Assembly: GCF_000239695.1 (NCBI RefSeq)
Contig: NZ_JH470338.1
Coordinates: 523,958 to 587,957, forward strand
DNA: 64,000 bases
Reading direction: 5' to 3'
DNA from: Actinomyces graevenitzii C83
Lineage (GTDB): Bacteria > Actinomycetota > Actinomycetes > Actinomycetales > Actinomycetaceae
In this document: positions 38,602 through 45,017 of the stretch, piece by piece
How positions within the stretch are numbered: the first letter of the stretch is position 1
How the letters are laid out: each line of letters begins with the position of its first letter
The notes under the pieces: model-generated
The model's input: only the letters and a program-made list of their open reading frames with translations
What the model was told of the DNA's origin: nothing
The model's database searches: none
Made by a program: the position numbers and the translations under genes

Positions 38602-40941
38602 ATGTCTAATCCCCTTAGCCTAGATGACCTGTTTGAGGCCCAGCTAAAATCCACCTCCGCTGCCAGCGCGGCCACGCCTGAAGACATCGCTGATGCTAGC
38701 GAGTCCACTTCCCCGGCCGACCCGGTAGACATTGACCACGAGGACGAGGCCGACGACGTCGATACTGACCGCCCGGAGCTAGACCCCGAGTCAGACAGTG
38801 AAGATGACGACGACGCCGAGCTGACCCCCACCGGCCCCACTTTCGCTGACCTGGGCCTGCCGCGCGACTTGCTGCGCGCCATCACCGACATGGGTTTTGT
38901 TAGCCCCACCGACATTCAGCGTGAGGCGATCCCGGTGCTGCTGGAAGGCCGCGACGTCGTCGGCGTAGCCCAAACCGGTACCGGCAAGACCGCCGCTTTC
39001 GGCCTGCCCCTACTAAATGAGGTAGACAGCCGTGACGGTGAAGTACAGGCCCTGGTTTTGGCCCCCACTCGTGAGCTGGCCATGCAAAGTGCTGATGCGA
39101 TTGCCGATATGGCTCACCGCAGCCGTGGTCTAGATGTTGTGGCCGTCTACGGTGGTAGCCCCTACGGTCCCCAGATTGCGGCGCTACGTGAAGGCGCCCA
39201 GGTGGTTGTGGGTACCCCCGGGCGCGTAATTGACCTGATTGAAAAGGGCGCGCTGGTACTAGACCATGTGCGTTACTTCGTGCTCGATGAAGCCGATGAA
39301 ATGCTGCGCATGGGCTTTGCTGAGGATGTAGAAACCATTGCCGCTTCGCTGCCTACCGAGCGACGCACCGCCCTATTTAGCGCCACCATGCCTCCGGCAA
39401 TTGAGTCGGTGGCCGCTGAGCACCTAAACGACCCGGTACGTATTGAGGTTTCACGCCAGTCCTCCACTGTGGATTCGGTGCAGCAGTCTTACGCGGTGGT
39501 GCCTTTCCGTCACAAGGTGGGTGCGGTTTCGCGCATCTTGGCCGTGACTGATGCTGAAGCCGCGATTGTCTTTGTGCGCACCAAGTCAACTGCTGAGGAT
39601 GTGGCCATTGAGCTGTCTGGTCGTGGTATTCAGGCCGCCGCCATCAGTGGTGACGTACCTCAGCGTGAACGTGAGCGGCTAATTGAGCGCCTGCGTCAGG
39701 GTAGCTTGGATGTGCTGGTGGCTACGGATGTGGCCGCGCGTGGTTTGGATGTGGACCGTATCGGTCTGGTAGTTAACTTTGATGTACCGCGTGAGGCTGA
39801 GGCCTATGTGCACCGTATTGGTCGTACTGGCCGCGCCGGGCGCACCGGTGAAGCTATCACTTTCCTGACCCCTAAGGAGAAGGGCAAGCTACGCCAGATT
39901 GAGCGTCTAACCGGGGCTCGCCTGGAGGAAATCACCCTGCCCTCCCCCGCTGACGTGTCGCGTCACCGCGCCGCTAAGCTACTAAAGCGCGCCGATGAAC
40001 GCGCCCAAAAGGGACGCCTGGACATCTACCACGAGCTGATCGCTAAGGAAGTTTCTTCCCTGGATAGCGCCACTTTGGCTGCTACCTTGCTGGCTTTGGC
40101 GGTTGGCGACGACGGCCCGCGCTGGCAGCGTGAGGACTCTGGCCGCAAGGAGCGCCGTGAGGTGCAGGTAGATTCTGAGGGCACCTTCATTTCTGCCAGT
40201 TTTGAGCATGGCCGTGAGCGTCCTGGCCGCGAAAACAGGCCTGAGCGTCCGCGTCGCGCCCCGCGCCGCGACGATGAGGGCGGCACGGTTTACCGCGTCG
40301 AGGTGGGTCACCGTGACAAGGTTCTGCCTGGCGCAATTGTGGGTGCACTAGCTAATGAGGGCGGTATTTCCGGCTCTGACATTGGCAAGATCGACATTTT
40401 GCAGTCTTTCTCGCTGGTCACTATCTATGCGCCGCTAGATGAGCAGACTTTGCAGCGTATGGGTAAGGCCACCTTCGCTGGCCGTGAGCTGCGTATTCGC
40501 CCCGACGAGGGTCCCGGTCACGGCTGGAGCGGCCCGAACGATCGCCACAAGGCTAAGGGTATGCGCGACGACGCCGATTCTGAGGGCGGCCGTTCGGCTT
40601 ACCGTCCACGTCGCGAAGAGGGTCGCTATGACCGTGAGGACCGTGGTTTCAAGCGTGACGATCGCGGGTTCAAGCGCGATGACCGTGGCTTTAAGCGTGA
40701 CGATCGCGGGTTCAAGCGTGACGATCGTGGCTTTAAGCGTGAGGACCGTGGTTTCAAGCGTGACGATCGCGGCTTTAAGCGTGAGGATCGCGGATTCAAG
40801 CGCGAAGACCGCGGCGGGCGCTTTAACGAGCGTTCCAACTCGCGCGGTGGCTACTCCGGTTACCGTGACGAGCGCTCTGGCTACCAGCGCGGCTCTAAGC
40901 GCGACGACCGTGGCGGCTATGGCCGCTCCAAGCGCTACTAA
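38602..40941 (+). CDS. deaD: DEAD-box ATP-dependent RNA helicase with C-terminal RG repeat tail
   Basis: A 779-residue helicase of the CsdA/DeaD type that unwinds structured RNA, for example in ribosome assembly or mRNA decay. An acidic N-terminal tail (about 20-80) is followed by the Q motif FADLGLPRDLL, AQTGTGKTAAF, PTRELA, the VLDEADEML box, SATMP and HRIGRTGRAGR. A DbpA-like RNA-binding domain lies near residues 555-635. The C-terminus is basic and acidic in alternation, with eight DRGFKRD/E heptads. I start at ATG 38602 (GGAA upstream); a TTG four codons earlier is the alternative. Confidence 0.93.
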   Translation: MSNPLSLDDLFEAQLKSTSAASAATPEDIADASESTSPADPVDIDHEDEADDVDTDRPELDPESDSEDDDDAELTPTGPTFADLGLPRDLLRAITDMGFVSPTDIQREAIPVLLEGRDVVGVAQTGTGKTAAFGLPLLNEVDSRDGEVQALVLAPTRELAMQSADAIADMAHRSRGLDVVAVYGGSPYGPQIAALREGAQVVVGTPGRVIDLIEKGALVLDHVRYFVLDEADEMLRMGFAEDVETIAASLPTERRTALFSATMPPAIESVAAEHLNDPVRIEVSRQSSTVDSVQQSYAVVPFRHKVGAVSRILAVTDAEAAIVFVRTKSTAEDVAIELSGRGIQAAAISGDVPQRERERLIERLRQGSLDVLVATDVAARGLDVDRIGLVVNFDVPREAEAYVHRIGRTGRAGRTGEAITFLTPKEKGKLRQIERLTGARLEEITLPSPADVSRHRAAKLLKRADERAQKGRLDIYHELIAKEVSSLDSATLAATLLALAVGDDGPRWQREDSGRKERREVQVDSEGTFISASFEHGRERPGRENRPERPRRAPRRDDEGGTVYRVEVGHRDKVLPGAIVGALANEGGISGSDIGKIDILQSFSLVTIYAPLDEQTLQRMGKATFAGRELRIRPDEGPGHGWSGPNDRHKAKGMRDDADSEGGRSAYRPRREEGRYDREDRGFKRDDRGFKRDDRGFKRDDRGFKRDDRGFKREDRGFKRDDRGFKREDRGFKREDRGGRFNERSNSRGGYSGYRDERSGYQRGSKRDDRGGYGRSKRY
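40639..40806 (+). repeat. Eight tandem 21-bp repeats coding DRGFKRD/E
   Basis: Eight in-frame heptad repeats in the helicase tail. Copies differ at synonymous positions and in the last residue (Asp or Glu). The number of copies could vary between strains by slippage or recombination. Confidence 0.9.
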
Positions 40942-40961
40942 GCGTTACTGATACCTAAAAA

Positions 40962-40975
40962 TTGTGGCCCGGCGC
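40962..40975. other. Left arm of a split hairpin flanking the island
   Basis: TTGTGGCCCGGCGC lies 21 bases past the helicase stop. Its exact reverse complement is at 49517-49530, on the other side of the island and just downstream of the convergent gene. Together they would make a 14-bp bidirectional terminator. Confidence 0.7.
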
Positions 40976-40980
40976 CTAAA

Positions 40981-42308
40981 TGAACTGCGCCCCGGAACTT
41001 GGACGCTTTAAATGGGTAGCCGTTATGCGGCTTCCTGTAGGGCCTGATCCCGGTATTCTGCCGGGGTCAGGCCCTTGAGCTTTACTTGGCGTCTTGTTGT
41101 GTTCCAGTGCGTGATGTAGGCATCGAGGTCGGCTTTGAAGCTCTCGAAGGTCTGCCAGTCCTGGCCGCGGAAGAATTCGTCCTTGAGGTGCCCGAAGACC
41201 TGTTCGGTGGCACCGTTGTCGATGCAGTTGCCTTTGCGTGACATGCTCTGGATGAAACCGTTATCGGCGAGCGTTCTGATGTAGGTCTCGTGTTGGTACT
41301 GCCAACCCATGTCCGAGTGCAAGATCGGCTCGGCCCCTTCGGGTTTGGCGTCCATGAGTATCTGGAGCATCTCTTGTTGCTGAGCGAGGTTGGGGCGCAT
41401 GGAGATGGAGTGGGCCACGATCTCTTTGCTGGCAAAATCGTAGACCGGCGCGAGGTAGGCCTTACCGAAGGAGAGCTTGAACTCGGTGACGTCGGTACCC
41501 AATTTCTGCCAGGGCCCATCGGCTGTGAAGTCGCGGCCGATGATGTTTGCGAAGCTTTGTCCCACGGATCCCTTGTAGGAGTTGTACCTGTGGTAGGCCC
41601 TCTCGCGGCGTATGCCGCAGCGCAACCCCATCTCGCGCATCATCTTCAAGACCGTCTTGTCAGCAATGCGTTCCCCTTCCTCAGCACGTAGGCACATGGC
41701 TACCTGTCTGTGACCGCACCCGTTGGGGGTACGCGAAAAGATCTGGGCGACCTTGGGACGTAGCTGCGCTCTAGTTGGCTGCTGGGGGTGAGCCAGCGCG
41801 TAGTAGTAGCTCGACCTGGCAAGGCCGGCCGCCTCGAGGAGATCACCCACCGCGTGTCCATGCCCTGAAAGCTCGGCGATCACTAGGGCTTTGTCCCGGT
41901 TTGGGAGCGCCTGTGCGCCGCCCTGCCGGTACAGCCTGCACCACTGCTTCAACGGTGTCGCACTCGCAATACCGAAACGCACCATCGCCTCAGGCTTACT
42001 CATCCCACCGTCAACCACGGCCCTGGCTGCGGCAACCTTGGTCTCATAGTCGTATCTGGTCCGCTTTACTCCCATGGCAAGAAGCCCGTCCCTCCCGATT
42101 ACGCGGTACATCTTTTGCCACTCTCTCATAGTCGCGGCGGACACACCAAGCCTGCTGGCGGTTAGACCATAGCCGAATCCTCTCTCGAACATTTGCGCTG
42201 CCTGCTCTCGAAGCGAACGATCGTGTCTTAACCCCTGATTTATAGACATGAAAAGCCTCCCGTTTCCTGGACTTCATTTTTGATGTCCAAGAAACTGGAG
42301 GCAGTTCA
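40981..42308 (-). mobile_element. Complete IS3-family insertion sequence
   Basis: 1328 bp. Terminal inverted repeats are imperfect: the left tip TGAACTGCGCCCCGG and the right tip (read inward) TGAACTGCCTCCAG, both continuing to CTTGGAC. The 5'-TG...CA-3' ends fit IS3. The flanks (TAAA on the left, AGAG on the right) do not form a 3-4 bp target duplication, so it did not reach its present setting by one simple transposition. Confidence 0.88.
41023..42249 (-). CDS. IS3-family transposase, single-frame
   Basis: A 408-residue DDE transposase. The N-terminal third holds two helix-turn-helix segments (LTASRLGVSAATMREWQKMY and KPEAMVRFGIASATPLKQWCR), corresponding to OrfA. The rest is an OrfB-like rve integrase domain with catalytic residues visible in GTDVTEF (Asp), HSDMGW (Asp) and GATEQVFGHLKDE (Glu). 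In most IS3 members OrfA and OrfB are joined by -1 frameshifting; here one continuous frame codes both. ATG start with GGGAGG upstream. It looks intact, so it could still be active. Confidence 0.92.
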   Translation of the reverse strand: MSINQGLRHDRSLREQAAQMFERGFGYGLTASRLGVSAATMREWQKMYRVIGRDGLLAMGVKRTRYDYETKVAAARAVVDGGMSKPEAMVRFGIASATPLKQWCRLYRQGGAQALPNRDKALVIAELSGHGHAVGDLLEAAGLARSSYYYALAHPQQPTRAQLRPKVAQIFSRTPNGCGHRQVAMCLRAEEGERIADKTVLKMMREMGLRCGIRRERAYHRYNSYKGSVGQSFANIIGRDFTADGPWQKLGTDVTEFKLSFGKAYLAPVYDFASKEIVAHSISMRPNLAQQQEMLQILMDAKPEGAEPILHSDMGWQYQHETYIRTLADNGFIQSMSRKGNCIDNGATEQVFGHLKDEFFRGQDWQTFESFKADLDAYITHWNTTRRQVKLKGLTPAEYRDQALQEAA

Positions 42309-42375
42309 AGAGGCAATCTCTCAGCCCAGGGGCTTTCCTGTTCAACTATTTTCGGCTTAATAAACGTAATAAGCG

Positions 42376-42783
42376 CTATTCTTGAACCTCTTCAAGACGA
42401 GTCGACGTGAAATTCTTTTCAACATTAGCATCATCATTCAGTTTATGAACCTTATATTTCTTACCTACTTGAATTGAAGCGACATATTCCGGAACTCTCT
42501 TTCCATCTGGGGCATTATACATAATAACTTCCCCACATTCTTTCGTTTCAAAAACACCAACAGGACTGGTATCAAGCATGCCGCTAACTGTAGTTCCGCC
42601 GCGATCTTTTATATAGGTTTTCTCGACGGTGCAAATGGCATATGCTCCACGGCTATCGTCGTGAACTGAGTAATTTAAATATAAAAATATAGCAATGATA
42701 AATAACGCAAAAATAATAACTTCTCGCTCCTGACGTATATCGTGCATAGTCTTATTTAACATGGTTTTTATAGCTCGCAACAT
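42376..42783 (-). CDS. Small membrane-anchored protein of unknown function
   Basis: A 135-residue protein with one N-terminal membrane helix (about 22-38, VIIFALFIIAIFLYLNY) and a soluble domain of about 90 residues outside or inside the membrane. I do not recognise the family. The start ATG 42783 is preceded by AAGGAGG; a longer frame from 42822 is less likely. The DNA is AT-rich, unlike both the chromosome and the copper locus. It follows, 70 bp downstream on the same strand, the 3' part of a large gene of similar composition; the pair could be an effector and its companion or immunity protein, but that is inference from arrangement only. Confidence 0.6.
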   Translation of the reverse strand: MLRAIKTMLNKTMHDIRQEREVIIFALFIIAIFLYLNYSVHDDSRGAYAICTVEKTYIKDRGGTTVSGMLDTSPVGVFETKECGEVIMYNAPDGKRVPEYVASIQVGKKYKVHKLNDDANVEKNFTSTRLEEVQE

Positions 42784-42853
42784 AAGAAGCGCACCTCCTT
42801 TAAAGTTCCCTTCTAGATTCAAATTTAGTTTGCATTATTGGCGACAAATACTA

Positions 42854-43510
42854 TTACCAATCAACTCTCTTCATCAATTCTATTGGGAGAATTTGTTCAA
42901 CTGCACGATCCAAGGCACCTGCCGGATTAGCAACCGTATCGGCCGCACGATATGCATAATATTGACCCAATGTACGATACTTCTGAGCAACGCCTGCATC
43001 CATCTTTACAGAAGATTTCAAATATGATTTCGAGAAATCCTTGACAGCTCCTTTAACCATCTTATCTTTCAGTTCTCCTGGCTGTATTTCCTTATTTTCA
43101 ATCCACGCCTCGGGGGTATACTGCACTGTTGTCTTTAGCATCCCGGATCCAACATCAACCATTCCATTAATTGCCCCATTTTTAAAGCGTCCACGCTCAA
43201 GTACGTCAGATGCGCTATAGCCATTCACATTAAATCTGGTTTTCAAATTACCGCCAAAAACGGCTCCTGCAGCAGAAGAAATAGCTCCAGTACCAAACAT
43301 TCCAATAGCGCCCATCAAACTCTTGTCCTTTACGCTATCATCCATATAATATGCCGTCACATTATTAACACCGCCAGACAGCGCATCCTTTACAATATCT
43401 TCTACGACCCTCGACTCTTTCATAACAGCCCCCAAGTTTCTACCCTGTGTAGCTACAGAAGTCTTCACCGTATTCCACTTCGACGCAAGAGCCCCCGCCT
43501 TAGCCGCCTT
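42854..43510 (-). pseudogene. 3' fragment of a large Gly/Ala-rich protein gene
   Basis: About 218 C-terminal residues, from AAQKAAKAGALASKW to the end ILPIELMKRVDW, in AT-rich DNA. It includes a glycine/alanine hydrophobic stretch (SLMGAIGMFGTGAISSAAGAVFGG) and a Lys-rich soluble end. The frame stays open further upstream (to 43954), but that part is read antisense through a kinase fragment and regulatory DNA with a sharp composition change at about 43510, so the gene is 5'-truncated there. The Gly/Ala segment recalls C-terminal parts of secreted polymorphic-toxin-type proteins; this is a weak resemblance. Confidence 0.6.
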
Positions 43511-43517
43511 CTGTGCC

Positions 43518-43688
43518 GCCCGCAGTCGGGACAACGGCGGGGCCGGTATCGGTCTGACCATCTCCAAGGCATTGATCGAGGCCCACAGCGGCACTCTCAC
43601 CGCCACCTCCCCCGGACCCGGTCGCGGAGCGGTGTTTGCCCTCCGCCTCCAGCTGTCCCCTCCCGACAGTGAGGCGGCTGCTCGGTGA
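43518..43688 (+). pseudogene. 3' fragment of a sensor histidine kinase gene
   Basis: Fifty-six residues in frame to TGA at 43686-43688. RSRDNGGAGIGLTISKALIE and AHSGTLTATSPGPGRGAVF are the end of a HATPase_c domain: the G2 box followed by the ATP-lid strand. The rest of the kinase is missing at the junction with the AT-rich fragment. Its codon use matches the downstream copper genes, so it is probably what remains of a two-component system that once accompanied them. Confidence 0.8.
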
Positions 43689-43733
43689 CCACGCCCTGCC
43701 CCGCGTGAGGGCCGCGCCCTCCACCCCTTGAAC

Positions 43734-43754
43734 ATATACCCCTGGGGGGTATAT
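43734..43754 (+). promoter_or_regulatory. CsoR-like operator 1 (orphan)
   Basis: ATATACCCC and GGGGTATAT arms around three bases, matching the C-run/G-run pattern of copper-sensing CsoR boxes. A TTGAAC just upstream may be a -35. An ATG with TAGGAG upstream follows at 43803, but its frame is cut after about six codons by the copB-like repeat. Confidence 0.6.
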
Positions 43755-43819
43755 ATCGGAGAGCAGCATCGCCGCATCCCACCGACCCGTAGGAGCTTTC
43801 CCATGATCACCTCCCCGTC

Positions 43820-43881
43820 CCGCCTCCGGCCGGGGGGTCCGGGCCACTGTCGATGGCGCTGAGATCCTCGGGGGCGGGCCG
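43820..43881 (+). repeat. 62-bp duplicate of an internal copB segment
   Basis: Matches 46432-46493 inside copB with one difference (G for T at 43871). The copB segment codes for part of the nucleotide-binding domain around SGRGVRATVDGAEIL. Here it is isolated, directly after a start codon with its own CsoR-like box, so it is a scar of a second ATPase gene or of a misdirected recombination. Confidence 0.85.
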
Positions 43882-43947
43882 GGGCTGGGCACGCCGCATT
43901 GGGGGATGCGTGTCGCCACCCCCACAGCGCTCGTTGACGACATCCCC

Positions 43948-43976
43948 TTGACACCCATACCCCCTAGGGGTACTAT
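43948..43976 (+). promoter_or_regulatory. csoR promoter with CsoR-like operator 2
   Basis: TTGACA (43948-43953) and TACTAT (43971-43976) with a 17-bp spacer. The spacer holds TACCCCCTAGGGGTA (43958-43972), so bound CsoR would cover the -10. Only seven bases separate the -10 from the csoR ATG and no Shine-Dalgarno is present: a leaderless mRNA. Confidence 0.8.
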
Positions 43977-43983
43977 CACTTCC

Positions 43984-44274
43984 ATGAGCAACGAGCACGG
44001 ATACCACGGCAACACCGAGAATCATCTCGCGCGCCTGCGCCGCATCGAAGGCCAGGTGCGCGGCCTGCAGCGCATGATCTCGCAGGGCGAGTACTGCATC
44101 GACATCCTCACGCAGGTCTCCGCCGTCCAGTCCGCGCTCGATTCGGTCGCGGTCAACCTGCTCAAAGACCACATGAACCACTGCGTCGTCACGGCGGCGC
44201 ACGAATCCGACGAGGCCGCGCAGGCCAAAGTCGACGAGGCGGCCGCAGCCATCGCGCGCCTCATCAAGTCCTAA
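43984..44274 (+). CDS. csoR: Copper-sensing repressor CsoR
   Basis: A 96-residue all-helical repressor that leaves DNA when it binds Cu(I). The ligand set C-x24-H-x3-C is intact: Cys38 in EYCIDIL, His63 and Cys67 in DHMNHCVV. The N-terminal LARLRRIEGQVRGLQRM is the DNA-contact helix of the DUF156 family. I start at ATG 43984, seven bases after the -10 box, rather than at the upstream ATG 43906, whose extra residues show no family resemblance. Likely controls itself and the copZ-copB genes through the three CsoR-like boxes. Confidence 0.93.
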   Translation: MSNEHGYHGNTENHLARLRRIEGQVRGLQRMISQGEYCIDILTQVSAVQSALDSVAVNLLKDHMNHCVVTAAHESDEAAQAKVDEAAAAIARLIKS

Positions 44275-44289
44275 CCCCAAGGAGAAACC

Positions 44290-44535
44290 GTGACCACCGA
44301 GATCGATCGCACCATTGAACTGTCCGTCGACGGCATGACCTGCGGTCACTGCGTCATGAGCGTCAGCGAAGAGCTGAGCGAGATCCCCGGCGTGAAGAAC
44401 GTCGACGTGATCCTTAACTCGGGCGGTACCTCCAAGGTGACGGTCCTGACCGACACCCCCCTGGACGACGCGGCGCTGAGCGACGCGGTGTCCGAGGCTG
44501 GCTACACGCTGGTCGGCATCTCGCGCGACTTCTGA
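44290..44535 (+). CDS. copZ: Copper chaperone CopZ (HMA domain)
   Basis: An 81-residue ferredoxin-like copper chaperone. The Cu(I)-binding motif MTCGHC is at about residues 16-21, followed by the expected betaalphabeta pattern. GTG start with AAGGAG upstream, 15 bp after csoR, so csoR and copZ are one transcript ended by the hairpin at 44556-44582. It would hand Cu(I) to CsoR or to an export ATPase. Confidence 0.92.
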   Translation: MTTEIDRTIELSVDGMTCGHCVMSVSEELSEIPGVKNVDVILNSGGTSKVTVLTDTPLDDAALSDAVSEAGYTLVGISRDF

Positions 44536-44555
44536 GGTTTTCCACGCCTCACCGA

Positions 44556-44582
44556 CGAGGTCGGGGCACTTTCCCGGCCTCG
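44556..44582 (+). terminator. Terminator after copZ
   Basis: CGAGG-CGGG and CCCG-CCTCG arms followed by TTTCCTTT. Confidence 0.75.
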
Positions 44583-44601
44583 TTTCCTTTCACCTGATAC
44601 A

Positions 44602-44616
44602 TACCCCCGGAGGGTA
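44602..44616 (+). promoter_or_regulatory. CsoR-like operator 3
   Basis: TACCCCCGGAGGGTA lies just before the second HMA gene and copB. Its GGAGGG half doubles as a Shine-Dalgarno for the short frame starting at 44620, so repressor site and ribosome binding site overlap. Confidence 0.6.
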
Positions 44617-44619
44617 CCT

Positions 44620-44673
44620 ATGTCCACTGATTCCGTGACCCCCAACCGTACAACTACCACCTCTTGCCGATGA
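44620..44673 (+). CDS. Possible 17-residue leader peptide overlapping the second HMA gene
   Basis: ATG 44620 follows GGAGGG and opens a 17-codon frame (MSTDSVTPNRTTTTSCR) whose TGA overlaps the ATG of the HMA gene in ATGA. The HMA gene has no ribosome binding site of its own, so translational coupling is likely. Alternatively the two were one protein and a small indel has split it. Confidence 0.45.
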   Translation: MSTDSVTPNRTTTTSCR

Positions 44674-44966
44674 CCTCCCACGGCTGCAGCTGTTGCGGAC
44701 CTGCCTCACGTGCCGACACCGTCTCCATCCCTGCCGCCAGCGACTCGTCAGCAGGAGGGTCCTCCTCTAGCTACCAGGTCACCGGCCTGACCTGCGGGCA
44801 CTGCGCGAAAAGCGTGACCCAGGCCCTTCAGGCCCTCCCCCAGGTCGACGACGTCCAGGTTGATCTCGCTGCTGGTGGTGTTTCCACCGTCACGGTCACC
44901 GGTGTCGTACCTCCGGAGATGGTTCGCCGGGCTATCGAGGCGACCAGCTACACCGTCTTATCCTGA
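44670..44966 (+). CDS. HMA-domain metal-binding protein with an N-terminal Cys cluster
   Basis: A 98-residue protein. An N-terminal HGCSCCG cluster is followed by a Ser-rich linker and a C-terminal HMA domain with the Cu(I) site LTCGHC and a closing AIEATSYTVLS. It could serve as a detached metal-binding domain for the ATPase encoded 51 bp downstream, whose own N-terminus is His-rich and lacks HMA domains. The ATG lies in ATGA, coupled to a short upstream frame. Confidence 0.8.
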   Translation: MTSHGCSCCGPASRADTVSIPAASDSSAGGSSSSYQVTGLTCGHCAKSVTQALQALPQVDDVQVDLAAGGVSTVTVTGVVPPEMVRRAIEATSYTVLS

Positions 44967-45017
44967 TCGATTTCACCCATCATCTCGACCCCGACCGGGT
45001 TGAGCGAAAGGAACGTC

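Noticed and set aside
40626..40838. Minus-strand frame with RSSRLKP repeats
   Set aside because: It is the antisense of the helicase heptad repeats.
43511..43954. Upstream part of the long minus-strand frame 42854-43954
   Set aside because: It is read antisense through the kinase fragment, CsoR-like box and copB duplicate; composition and residue use (Arg/Gly/Pro) are those of a shadow frame.
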